Assembly (NCBI GenBank): GCA_023247195.1
Contig: JAHFGY010000009.1
Location: forward strand, 1 to 32,068
Source of the DNA: Candidatus Omnitrophota bacterium
GTDB lineage: Bacteria; Omnitrophota; Gorgyraeia; Aquiviventales; Aquiviventaceae
Direction of reading: 5' to 3'
Length of the DNA stretch: 32,068 nucleotides
Position 1 is the first letter of the stretch. Each line of letters begins with the position of its first letter. The position numbers and the translations under genes are program-made. Shown here piece after piece: positions 8,495-17,388 of this stretch. The notes beneath the pieces are model-generated. The model saw nothing but the letters and a program-made list of their open reading frames with translations, did not search any database and was not told the origin of the DNA.

Positions 8495-10194
8495 GCCGCA
8501 CCGTGCTCGGCGTGACGATTTCCGTGCATGACTCCTCGGCCTGTCTGGTGCGCGACGGCAAGCTCGTCGCCGCTGTAGAGGAAGAGCGCCTGGTCCGCCG
8601 CAAGCACACGGGTGAGTTTCCGCTTAAATCCATCGAATACTGCTTGGCCAGCCAAGGCATGACCATCGGCGACGTGGACTGCGTCGCGTACACCCAGGTG
8701 CCGTGGAAAGCGATTCCCAGCAAAATCGGGTACACGCTCGCGCGGCTGCCGCACTCCACGTCGTTCCTGGCGCGCGAGCTGTACTGGTACCTCTTGAACT
8801 ACGCGCACGTGCGCACGTGGCCGGAACGGGTCACCCCGCGCAGGGCAGACCAGCCGCCGAAACGGCTCGAGCATCTTTTTCTCGAGCACCACCTCACGCA
8901 CGCGACCAGCGCGTATTATCCCAGCCCTTTTGAAGAAGCGGCGCTGTGCTCAATCGATCAACGCGGGGAATGGGCGAGCACCTTCTTCGCCACGGCGCGC
9001 CAGAATCGCATCACCCCCATCAGCGAGATCCATTACCCGGATTCGCTCGGCCTGTTTTACCTCATGATCACGCTCTTTCTCGGTTTCCGGTATCACGAGG
9101 AATATGAAGTCATGGGGCTCGCGGCCTACGGCAAGCCGCGGTACGTGGATGAGATGGCGCAGATCGCGCGCTACACCGGCGACTTGCGCTTCGAGCTGGA
9201 CGAGCGCTTTGTTGCTTCGAGCTGGAAGCGGCTCTACACGGACGATCTCATCAGGCTGCTCGGTCCGGCGCGCGGGTACGATGAGCCGTTCACTGAGCGC
9301 CACTACGACATCGCCGCGAGCCTGCAAGCGCAGACCGAGCGCATTGTGCTCGCGCTGCTGCGCGACCTGCACCGCCGCACGCGGCTGCCGCGGCTGTGCC
9401 TGGCCGGCGGCGTCGCGCTCAACTCCGTGATGAACGGCAAGATCCTCACGGAAACGCCGTTCACCGAGCTCTTTATCCAGCCGGCCGCGCATGACGCGGG
9501 CGGCTCGATCGGCGCCGCGATGCACGCTGCGCATTCGATCCACCCGAACGGGTCCCAGCGCCAGCCCATGGACCATGTCTATCTTGGGCCGGAATTCTCC
9601 GCGGATGAGATCCGCGCATTGCTCGACAGCTCGCGGCTCGCGTACAGCGAACCCGCGGACCTGGAAAGCGAGATCGCCAAGCGGCTCTCCGAGGGAAAGG
9701 TAGTGGGATGGTTCCAGGGCCGCATGGAGTTCGGGCCACGTGCGCTCGGTAACCGCAGCATCCTCGCGGACCCGCGGACGCGCGCGATGCAGGACCGCGT
9801 GAATCTCATGGTAAAGGAGCGGCAGTCGTTTAGGCCATTCGCACCTGCGATCCTTGAGGAAAAGGTCGGCGAATACGTGTCCGGCATCCAGTCATCGCCG
9901 TACATGCTGCTCGTGGGCCGGGTCACGGAAAAAGCCAAGGCCGCGATGCCAGCCGTGGTCCACGTGGACGGCACAGCTCGCGTCCAAACCGTGAGCCGCC
10001 GCGCGAATCCGCGCTTCTGGACGCTCATCAACCGCTTCGAGCAGTTCACCGGCGTGCCGGTGCTCTTGAACACCTCGTTCAACCTGCGCGGAGAGCCGAT
10101 TGTTTGCTCGCCGCGAGACGCTATCCGCACGTTCTTCACCTCGGGCCTTGACCTCCTTGTGCTTGACCGGTTCGTTCTGGCCAAACCAAAGTAA
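8491..10194 (+). CDS. Carbamoyltransferase, NodU/CmcH family
   Basis: Kae1-like N-terminal part (GVTISVHDSSACLVRDGKLVAAVEEERLVRRKH; HHLTHATSAYYPSPF; GLAAYGKP; LCLAGGVALNSVMNGKI) and YrdC-like C-terminal part (GRMEFGPRALGNRSILADPR; RQSFRPFAPAILEE; LNTSFNLRGEPIVCSP). Confidence 0.95.
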   Translation: MSRTVLGVTISVHDSSACLVRDGKLVAAVEEERLVRRKHTGEFPLKSIEYCLASQGMTIGDVDCVAYTQVPWKAIPSKIGYTLARLPHSTSFLARELYWYLLNYAHVRTWPERVTPRRADQPPKRLEHLFLEHHLTHATSAYYPSPFEEAALCSIDQRGEWASTFFATARQNRITPISEIHYPDSLGLFYLMITLFLGFRYHEEYEVMGLAAYGKPRYVDEMAQIARYTGDLRFELDERFVASSWKRLYTDDLIRLLGPARGYDEPFTERHYDIAASLQAQTERIVLALLRDLHRRTRLPRLCLAGGVALNSVMNGKILTETPFTELFIQPAAHDAGGSIGAAMHAAHSIHPNGSQRQPMDHVYLGPEFSADEIRALLDSSRLAYSEPADLESEIAKRLSEGKVVGWFQGRMEFGPRALGNRSILADPRTRAMQDRVNLMVKERQSFRPFAPAILEEKVGEYVSGIQSSPYMLLVGRVTEKAKAAMPAVVHVDGTARVQTVSRRANPRFWTLINRFEQFTGVPVLLNTSFNLRGEPIVCSPRDAIRTFFTSGLDLLVLDRFVLAKPK

Positions 10195-10197
10195 GCG

Positions 10198-11376
10198 ATG
10201 ATTGAAACAACTGCTGACACCATCCCCATTCAATCGTTTAAAACGCCGCAGGGCGGGCCGATGACCGCGTATCTCTTTGTGCCTTACCCGCTCGACCACG
10301 CGCCCAGCCAGCGGTTCCGGTTCGAGCAGTACCTCGCTCAGCTTGAAGCCGCGGGCATCCGTTGCCGCGTGTCGCCGCTCATGTCGCCCGCGATGTACCG
10401 GATTATGTACCAACGCGGCCACTTTTTTCTGAAAGCCGCGTACTGCGCAAAAGCTCTTTTTGTCCGTCTCGCGGACGTCTGGCGGGCGCGGGGCTGCGAC
10501 ATCTGCTACGTGCACCGGGAAGCGTTCCCAATCGGGCCGCCCTTTGTCGAACGGCTGCTGGCTTGGCTCGGCAAGCCCATCATTTTTGATTTCGACGACG
10601 CGATCTATTTACCCAACGCGTCGGCCGCGAACCGCTTTGTCGAGCCGTACAAGAATTCGGGCAAGACCGCGGCGATCGTGCGCCTCAGCGACACCGTGGT
10701 GGCAGGGAACCCTTATTTAGCGGCGTACGCGGCGCACCACAACGAACGCGTCGCGATCATTCCAACCACGATCGATACCGTCCGGTATAAACCGCTGGCT
10801 CGAGAACGCGGTCCGCGCGACCGGGTATGCATCGGCTGGAGCGGCAGCCGCACCACGATCGCTCACCTGCGGCTGCTTACCGGCGTGCTGCGCGCGCTTC
10901 ATGAACGCTTTTCCATCCGCATCAAGGTCATCGGCGACCGCACCTTTGCCATTCCCGGCGTGCCGGTTGAGGCGCAAGACTGGGACCCGGCCGACGAGTT
11001 GAAGTCGCTTTCGGATATCGACATCGGCCTTATGCCGCTGCCGGACGAAGAATGGGCAAAAGGCAAATGCGGGCTCAAAGCCTTGCAGTACATGGCGCTG
11101 GGGATTCCCGCGGTCTGCTCGCCCGTTGGGGTGAACACGCAAATCATTCAAGACGGCGTGAACGGTTACCTGGCATCGACGGATGCGGAATGGATCGACC
11201 GGCTGTCGCGGCTGATCCAAGAGGAATCGCTGCGGCAGCGCCTGGGCCAAGCCGCGCGCGAAACGGTTGAAGCGCGCTACTCCGTGGCCGCCAACGCGCC
11301 GCGGTACATCGCGGTCTTCCGCGGCGTTCAGGCCCGCGTTCACTCCGCCAGTACCGTTATGCGCGGCATCGCCTGA
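10198..11376 (+). CDS. Glycosyltransferase (GT4-like)
   Basis: PYPLDHAPSQRFRFEQYLAQLEAAG N-terminus; IGWSGSRTTIAHLRLL; GIPAVCSPVGVNTQII. The start may instead be ATG 10261 (MTAYLFVPYPLD...). Confidence 0.85.
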   Translation: MIETTADTIPIQSFKTPQGGPMTAYLFVPYPLDHAPSQRFRFEQYLAQLEAAGIRCRVSPLMSPAMYRIMYQRGHFFLKAAYCAKALFVRLADVWRARGCDICYVHREAFPIGPPFVERLLAWLGKPIIFDFDDAIYLPNASAANRFVEPYKNSGKTAAIVRLSDTVVAGNPYLAAYAAHHNERVAIIPTTIDTVRYKPLARERGPRDRVCIGWSGSRTTIAHLRLLTGVLRALHERFSIRIKVIGDRTFAIPGVPVEAQDWDPADELKSLSDIDIGLMPLPDEEWAKGKCGLKALQYMALGIPAVCSPVGVNTQIIQDGVNGYLASTDAEWIDRLSRLIQEESLRQRLGQAARETVEARYSVAANAPRYIAVFRGVQARVHSASTVMRGIA

Positions 11377-13274
11377 TGTGCGGAATCGCGGGCATTGTCA
11401 GCGCTTGCGCCGGCTCTGCGCCGGATGAAGCCGCTGTCCGCGCCATGATATCGCCGCAGCGCCACCGCGGTCCGGACGCCGAAGGCTATCACGTGGACGC
11501 GCAAACCGGCGTTGCCCTTGGCCACTGCCGGCTCAGCGTCATCGATCTTTCGGCCGGCGCGCAGCCCATGTCCAACGAAGACGGCACGGTCTGGACCACG
11601 TTCAACGGCGAGATCTACAATTTTCGCGAGCTGCGCGACCGCCTCACGCAGATGGGTCACCGCTTTGCAACGCGCAGCGACACCGAAGTCATCGTGCATG
11701 CGTACGAACAGTATGGCGCGCGCTGCGTCGAGCATTTCCGCGGCATGTTCGCGCTCGCGGTGTGGGACGCAAAAACCCGCACGCTTTTTCTCGCCCGCGA
11801 CCGCATGGGAAAAAAGCCGCTCTACTACCATGAGGCCGATGGCCGATTTTACTTCGCTTCCGAGCCCAAAGCCATCTTGGCCGCGATCGGCAAGCGGCCG
11901 GACGCGGACCCGGTTGCGATCCATCACTACCTCACGTGGGGCTACGTACCCGCGCCGCACTCCGCGTTCAAAGGCTTCCGCGTGCTGCCGCCGGCGCATA
12001 CGCTCACTTGGCGAAACGGCCAAATACATATTGAACGCTATTGGCGGCTCGCTTACCTGCCCAAGCGGCAGGAGAGCGAGGAAGCGCTTTGCGACGAGTT
12101 GCTCGCGCGGCTTACGGAGTCGATCAAGCTCCGGCTCATCAGCGACGTGCCGCTGGGCGCGTTCTTAAGCGGCGGCATTGACTCCAGCACGATCGTGGCG
12201 CTCATGAGCGGTTTGATCACGGAGCCGGTGAAAACCTTCTCCATCGGCTTCGAAGAGCAGGCTTACAACGAGCTGCCTTACGCGCGGCAAGTGGCTGAGC
12301 GCTACCACACCGACCACCACGAGTTCATTGTTAAGGCGGACGCGGCCTCCATCCTCCCGGATCTCGTGTGGCACTACAACGAGCCGTACGCGGATTCATC
12401 CGCGGTCCCCACCTATTACCTTGCGAAAATGACCCGCCAGCATGTCACGGTCGCGCTGAACGGCGATGCCGGGGATGAAAACTTTGCCGGTTACGCGCGG
12501 TATGTCGCGAACCGCATGGCCGCGTCTTATGACCGGTTGCCCGGCGGCGTTCGCAGCGGGCTGCAGCGAAGTACATCGCGGCTGCCGCGGCTCGGTTCGT
12601 TCAAGAGCCCGGCGCAGCGCGCCAAGCGTTTCATGGAAGCGCTCGCGGATCCGGCTGACCGCCGCTACGCCCGTTGGATCGGCTACTTCACGGATGATAT
12701 GAAGGCATCGCTGTACACGCCGGAGTTCCAAGCCGCGGTCGGGGAAAGCGACCCGGTCGCGCTGCTCGGCCAGGCGTATGCCGATGCCGGCGATGTGGAC
12801 TGGGTTGACCGCAGCATGGCCGCGGACACCGCGCTTTACTTGCCCGGCGACCTTATGGTGAAAGTGGACATCGCGAGCATGGCGCACGCGCTCGAGGTCC
12901 GGTCGCCGTTCGTCGACCACGAGTTCATGGAATTTGCCGCGTCGCTGCCGTCGAATCTCAAACTGCGCGGCTGGAAACGCAAATATTTGCTCAAAAAAGC
13001 GGTGCGCGATCTGCTGCCGCCTGAGCTCCTCTCGCGCCGCAAAATGGGTTTCGGCATCCCGATCGACCAATGGTTCCGCAGCGAATTGCGCGACATGGCA
13101 TACGACACGCTGCTCAGCAGCCGCGCGGTCAGCCGGGGATTGTTCCGTCCGGAACAAATACGGCGGCTTTTAGATGAGCACATGCAATTACGCGGCGAGT
13201 GGCAGTTTCACTTGTGGGCGTTGTTGATGCTCGAGCTGTGGTTTCAGCGGTTCATCGACGGCGCGTCCGGATGA
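11376..13274 (+). CDS. asnB: Asparagine synthase (glutamine-hydrolysing) family amidotransferase
   Basis: MCGIAGIVS class II GATase N-terminus with Cys2; YNFRELRDRL; PP-loop SDVPLGAFLSGGIDSSTIVALM; SPFVDHEFMEFAASLP. tgATG overlap upstream. In this context possibly a sugar amidotransferase. Confidence 0.93.
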   Translation: MCGIAGIVSACAGSAPDEAAVRAMISPQRHRGPDAEGYHVDAQTGVALGHCRLSVIDLSAGAQPMSNEDGTVWTTFNGEIYNFRELRDRLTQMGHRFATRSDTEVIVHAYEQYGARCVEHFRGMFALAVWDAKTRTLFLARDRMGKKPLYYHEADGRFYFASEPKAILAAIGKRPDADPVAIHHYLTWGYVPAPHSAFKGFRVLPPAHTLTWRNGQIHIERYWRLAYLPKRQESEEALCDELLARLTESIKLRLISDVPLGAFLSGGIDSSTIVALMSGLITEPVKTFSIGFEEQAYNELPYARQVAERYHTDHHEFIVKADAASILPDLVWHYNEPYADSSAVPTYYLAKMTRQHVTVALNGDAGDENFAGYARYVANRMAASYDRLPGGVRSGLQRSTSRLPRLGSFKSPAQRAKRFMEALADPADRRYARWIGYFTDDMKASLYTPEFQAAVGESDPVALLGQAYADAGDVDWVDRSMAADTALYLPGDLMVKVDIASMAHALEVRSPFVDHEFMEFAASLPSNLKLRGWKRKYLLKKAVRDLLPPELLSRRKMGFGIPIDQWFRSELRDMAYDTLLSSRAVSRGLFRPEQIRRLLDEHMQLRGEWQFHLWALLMLELWFQRFIDGASG

Positions 13275-13284
13275 ATGTTATAAT
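13255..13284 (+). promoter_or_regulatory. Candidate internal sigma70-type promoter with extended -10
   Basis: TGTTATAAT at 13276-13284 (TGN + consensus TATAAT), with weak -35 TCGACG (13255-13260) and 18-nt spacer, at the most evident intergenic gap in the cluster. Confidence 0.4.
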
Positions 13285-13287
13285 CCG

Positions 13288-14535
13288 TTGATTTCAAGTA
13301 TGCGGGGCCCCATTAAAATTCTCAGGATCGTGACGCGGCTAAATATCGGCGGTCCGGCGATCCACGTATCGATTCTTTCGACAAAATTGGATCCGAAGCG
13401 TTTCAGCACAACGGTCGTGGCCGGAACACCCAGTCCGGGCGAGGGGGACCTGAGCGAATTGTTGAACGGCGGGGAAGCCACGGTCGTGCGGCTGCCTACG
13501 CTCCGCCAGCCGCTGGCGCCGATCGCGGATCTTCGCGCGCTGCGCGACTTGATCCGCTTGGTGTGGCGAGAACGGCCGGAGCTGATCCATACGCATATGG
13601 CTAAAGCCGGAACGCTTGGTCGCGCCGCGGGAATCCTCTATAATGGCGCCGGCCCGGGAAGACGAGCGGGGAAACGCGCGCGGCTGATCCACACGTTCCA
13701 CGGCCATGTATTGGAAGGGTATTTTTCCGCGCGGCGTTCACAGTTCTTTCTAAGCATTGAGCGGTGGTTAGGGCGGCGCACGGATTGCGTGATCGCCGTG
13801 AGCGCCCGCGTTCAGCAAGACCTGCTCGCGCGCGGGATCGGCCGGCCCGAAGCCTGGCGCGTGATTCCGCTCGGGCTTGATCTGACCGCGCTCGCCGCGT
13901 TGGCACCTGCGACCGGCGCGCGGCCGTTGCGCTGCGGGTTGATCGGGCGGCTGGTGCCGATCAAGCACCCGGAGCTGTTTATCGACGCGATCGGCAAGCT
14001 GGCATCGAGCCAGGCGGAGCCGCCGGTGACCGGCTTGGTGGTGGGCGATGGTCCTCTTCGCGCATCGCTGGAAGAGCGCGTGCGGACAAACAACTGGGAA
14101 ACGAGCGTGCGCTTTACCGGCTGGCGGCGCGACCTGGTGAATGTCCACCGTGACTTGGATATCGTGTGCGTCACATCGTGGAACGAGGGAACGCCGGTCG
14201 CCATGATCGAAGCCATGGCAGCGGGCCGCCCGGTGATCGCCACGGACGTGGGCGGCGTCCGCGACGTACTGCAAGACGCGAACAATGCGGGTGCGGAAAT
14301 TCCCGCGGGCGCGTACCAGGTAACGGACCGCGGCATTCTGATTCGCGCAGGCGATGGCGATGGGCTCATTAGCGCGCTGCAGCGCCTGGCGGACGATAAG
14401 GATTTGCGCATACGATTGGGAGAAGCGGGGCGCCGGCATGTGGTGAGCCGGTTCGCGTACCAGCGGTTGTTGACTGACATGGCGGGATTGTACGAGGAGC
14501 TCGCGGGAAAGGACACGGATGGCCGAAACAACTAG
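13288..14535 (+). CDS. Glycosyltransferase family 4
   Basis: IKILRIVTRLNIGGPAIHVSILSTKLDPKRF; IHTHMAKAGTLGR; CVTSWNEGTPVAMIEAMAAGRPVIATDVGGVRDVL. TTG 13288 or, more likely, ATG 13300 as start. Confidence 0.92.
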   Translation: MISSMRGPIKILRIVTRLNIGGPAIHVSILSTKLDPKRFSTTVVAGTPSPGEGDLSELLNGGEATVVRLPTLRQPLAPIADLRALRDLIRLVWRERPELIHTHMAKAGTLGRAAGILYNGAGPGRRAGKRARLIHTFHGHVLEGYFSARRSQFFLSIERWLGRRTDCVIAVSARVQQDLLARGIGRPEAWRVIPLGLDLTALAALAPATGARPLRCGLIGRLVPIKHPELFIDAIGKLASSQAEPPVTGLVVGDGPLRASLEERVRTNNWETSVRFTGWRRDLVNVHRDLDIVCVTSWNEGTPVAMIEAMAAGRPVIATDVGGVRDVLQDANNAGAEIPAGAYQVTDRGILIRAGDGDGLISALQRLADDKDLRIRLGEAGRRHVVSRFAYQRLLTDMAGLYEELAGKDTDGRNN

Positions 14536-15559
14536 CAAGAGACCCATGCACGCGCTCATCACCGGGGGGGCGGGGTTCATCGGCTCGCACCTGGCGGAGG
14601 TGCTCCTTAAGCGGGGAGACAAAGTCACGATCTTGGACAACCTTTCAACCGGCCGCTACGAGAACCTCGCGCATTTGGACGGGCACCCGGACCTGCAGGT
14701 CGTGATCGGCACCATCCTGAACGAAACACTCGTCGACAAATTGGTCGAGCGCTGCGATGTGATTTTCCATTTGGCCGCCGCGGTCGGCGTTGAATTGATC
14801 ATTAAAAAGCCGCTCGAATCCATGATGACCAATATCCGCGGCAGCGAAATCGTCCTTGAGATGGCGCACCGGTACCGCAAGAAAGTCCTCATCGCTTCCA
14901 CATCGGAGATCTACGGCAAGAACTCGCACGGCCCGCTTCGCGAAGATACGGACCGCGTGCTCGGCTCGCCGCTCAAAACCCGCTGGAGCTACTCCACCTC
15001 CAAGGCCGTGGACGAAGTTTTCGCCCATGTATATTGGAAGGAAAAAGGCGTGCCCACCGTGATCGTCCGCTTGTTCAACACCGTGGGGCCCCGGCAGAGC
15101 GGCGCATACGGCATGGTCATCCCGCGGTTCATCAGCCAGGCGCTCGCGGGAAAACCGCTCGAAGTGCACGGCGACGGCAAACAGTCGCGCTGCTTCCTGC
15201 ACGTGCGCGACGTGGTCGGGGCGTTGGTCAAACTCATGGAGCACCCGCAAGCCGTGGGCCAGGTGTTCAACCTCGGGAGCCAGGAAGAGGTCTCGATCGC
15301 GGATCTGGCCGCGCGCATCATCCAAGTCGCGGGCAGCGGCTCCGAGGTGCGGCTCATTCCTTACGACCAAGCGTATGAAGAAGGCTATGAGGACATGCCG
15401 CGCCGCGTGCCGGACACCACCAAGATCCGTGCGTTGATCGGGTTCGAACCCACGATGAACCTGGATCAGATCATCCGCAGCGTGATTGACAGCACGCAAC
15501 CGCCGGAGAAACCCACGCCCGCTCAGCGGAAACAAAAAGCCGTCGCGAGAGCAACTTAA
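14519..15559 (+). CDS. NAD-dependent epimerase/dehydratase (extended SDR)
   Basis: ALITGGAGFIGSHLAEVLLKRGDKVTILDNLSTG; ASTSEIYGKN; YSTSK; RLFNTVGPRQSGAYGMVIPRF. Alternative start ATG 14546. Confidence 0.93.
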   Translation: MAETTSKRPMHALITGGAGFIGSHLAEVLLKRGDKVTILDNLSTGRYENLAHLDGHPDLQVVIGTILNETLVDKLVERCDVIFHLAAAVGVELIIKKPLESMMTNIRGSEIVLEMAHRYRKKVLIASTSEIYGKNSHGPLREDTDRVLGSPLKTRWSYSTSKAVDEVFAHVYWKEKGVPTVIVRLFNTVGPRQSGAYGMVIPRFISQALAGKPLEVHGDGKQSRCFLHVRDVVGALVKLMEHPQAVGQVFNLGSQEEVSIADLAARIIQVAGSGSEVRLIPYDQAYEEGYEDMPRRVPDTTKIRALIGFEPTMNLDQIIRSVIDSTQPPEKPTPAQRKQKAVARAT

Positions 15560-15564
15560 GCCCC

Positions 15565-17388
15565 ATGCTGCTTCGAGACAGCGCTCGCTTGGTTCCTCCT
15601 TTAGCCACCGCGCTCGTTGTTTCTCTCGCCTTAACGCCATTGGTGCGCCTGATCGCGGTGCGCTGCGGCTGGGTCAGCCGCCCGGTGCACGACCGATGGG
15701 GCAGGCGCGCGATCGCCCGCCTGGGAGGCGTGGCTATGTATGCCGCGTTTCTCCTTTCCACCCTCTTCTGGATGCCGCTCGATAAGCCGGTGGTAGGGCT
15801 GTTGATCGGCTCAACCATGGTCTTTGGGCTCGGCCTGGCGGACGACATCAAGCGCATGTCTCCCTATACCAAGCTCATTGGCCAGCTCGTTATCGGCACC
15901 GTGGTCGTTGTGTGCGGCATCCAAATCAACATCGTCCAATGGGAATGGGTCGCGATTCCGGCTACGGTGCTGTGGTTCGTGCTTGTGATGAACGCTTTTA
16001 ACCTGCTCGACAACATGGACGGCTTAGCGTCCGGGACCGGCGCGATCGCGGCCGGCTTTTGCGCGATCCACGCCGCGATGAGCGGCCAATGGGCGGTCGC
16101 GAGCCTGGCCGCCATCGTATGCGGCTCCTCGGTCGGATTCCTCGCTTTCAATTTTCCGCCGGCCAAAATCTACATGGGCGATTCCGGCAGCCATCTTTTA
16201 GGGCTCAGCCTCGCGGCGCTGGCGCTCATGGGCACGTGGCAACATTCCACCCAATTGCTGAGCGTCCTGGCTTTCCCGGCGCTGGTCCTGGCGGTTCCGA
16301 TCTTCGACACCTGCTTCGTCACGTTGCAGCGCTTGCTGAACCGGCAGCACCCGTTCGTCGGCGGCACGGACCATGTTTCTCATCGTCTGGCCATTCTGGG
16401 GTTGAGCGTGCGGCAAACCGTGCTGACGCTGTACGCGCTCAGCATGGCATTCGGGCTTCTCAGCCTGATATCCGTGCAGCTGCGCCCGCTGCCCGGCGTG
16501 GCTCTGTGGCTGTCCGCCTTGACCGGCTTGATTCTCTGCGGCGCTTACCTGGCGAATGTGAATGTCTACCGCCTCGAAGACCGACCGGCCGGCGACGAAA
16601 CCACGGCGGTACCCACGGGCGCGACGCGCATCGAAACCATGCTGCTCCACAAGCGGCGCTTGCTCGAAATCCTTGTCGATTTTTGCCTGATCTGCAGCGT
16701 GTATGTATTCGCGTACCTGTTGCGGTTTGAAGGCTACCTCAGCCCGGATCTCCAACGCTTGATCGTAAAATCGCTGCCCATTGTTTTGGTCATCAAGCTG
16801 ACGAGCTTTGCCTCTTACGGGCTTTACCGCGGGATCTGGCGCTACCTCAGCCTCACGGACATCATGGCCATGTTCAAAGCGGTCATCATCGCCTCGGTCG
16901 CTTCGGCGATGGCTATTCTTTATGTTTGGCGCTTTGAAGGCTTTTCACGGTCGGTGTTGATCATCGACGCCATGCTCACCTTTCTCGCTGTGGGCGGCTC
17001 GCGCGTGGTCGAGCGGCTCTTGGACGAGTGGATCACGCTCGCCACAGCCAGAGGCAAGCCGGTTCTGATTATCGGCACCGGCGACGCCGGCGTGCGTATT
17101 GTCCGGTTGCTCAAGGACGAGGAGCCGGTTATCCACCGCGTGGTCGCGTTTCTCGACGACGACCGCCGCATGCACGGGATGGTTATTCATGGCGTGCCGG
17201 TCGTGGGAGGTCGGGACCGGCTGGTTGAGCTTATCCAGCGTTATGGCGTTCGGGAAGTTTTGGTCGCGGTCTGCGATCCGCCGGGCGTCTTGCTTGAGCA
17301 CATCCGGACTTGCTGCGAGCCGAACAGCGTGACGTGGCGCGTCGTGACAGCCAGTGTGACCAACGCCGCTTACACGCATGCCGATTAG
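15565..17388 (+). CDS. Fusion protein: WecA/MraY-family polyprenyl-phosphate sugar-1-phosphate transferase + WbpM/CapD N-terminal-like TM/CoA_binding_3-like Rossmann module (no dehydratase domain)
   Basis: PNPT motifs GLADDIKRMSPYTKLIGQ, NAFNLLDNMDGLASG, FPPAKIYMGDSGSHLLG, HPFVGGTDHVSHRL. Second half: RLLEILVDFCLICSVYVFAYLLRFEGYLSPDLQ...ASYGLYRGIWRYLSLTDIM...GKPVLIIGTGDAGVRIVRLL...VVAFLDDDRRMHGMVIHGVPVVGG, ending at ...VTNAAYTHAD. Confidence 0.9.
   Translation: MLLRDSARLVPPLATALVVSLALTPLVRLIAVRCGWVSRPVHDRWGRRAIARLGGVAMYAAFLLSTLFWMPLDKPVVGLLIGSTMVFGLGLADDIKRMSPYTKLIGQLVIGTVVVVCGIQINIVQWEWVAIPATVLWFVLVMNAFNLLDNMDGLASGTGAIAAGFCAIHAAMSGQWAVASLAAIVCGSSVGFLAFNFPPAKIYMGDSGSHLLGLSLAALALMGTWQHSTQLLSVLAFPALVLAVPIFDTCFVTLQRLLNRQHPFVGGTDHVSHRLAILGLSVRQTVLTLYALSMAFGLLSLISVQLRPLPGVALWLSALTGLILCGAYLANVNVYRLEDRPAGDETTAVPTGATRIETMLLHKRRLLEILVDFCLICSVYVFAYLLRFEGYLSPDLQRLIVKSLPIVLVIKLTSFASYGLYRGIWRYLSLTDIMAMFKAVIIASVASAMAILYVWRFEGFSRSVLIIDAMLTFLAVGGSRVVERLLDEWITLATARGKPVLIIGTGDAGVRIVRLLKDEEPVIHRVVAFLDDDRRMHGMVIHGVPVVGGRDRLVELIQRYGVREVLVAVCDPPGVLLEHIRTCCEPNSVTWRVVTASVTNAAYTHAD

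Noticed and set aside
13633-13645. CTCTATAATGG, a TATAAT-like box
   Set aside because: Inside the GT4 coding sequence, encoding LYNG, with no nearby downstream start on the + strand.
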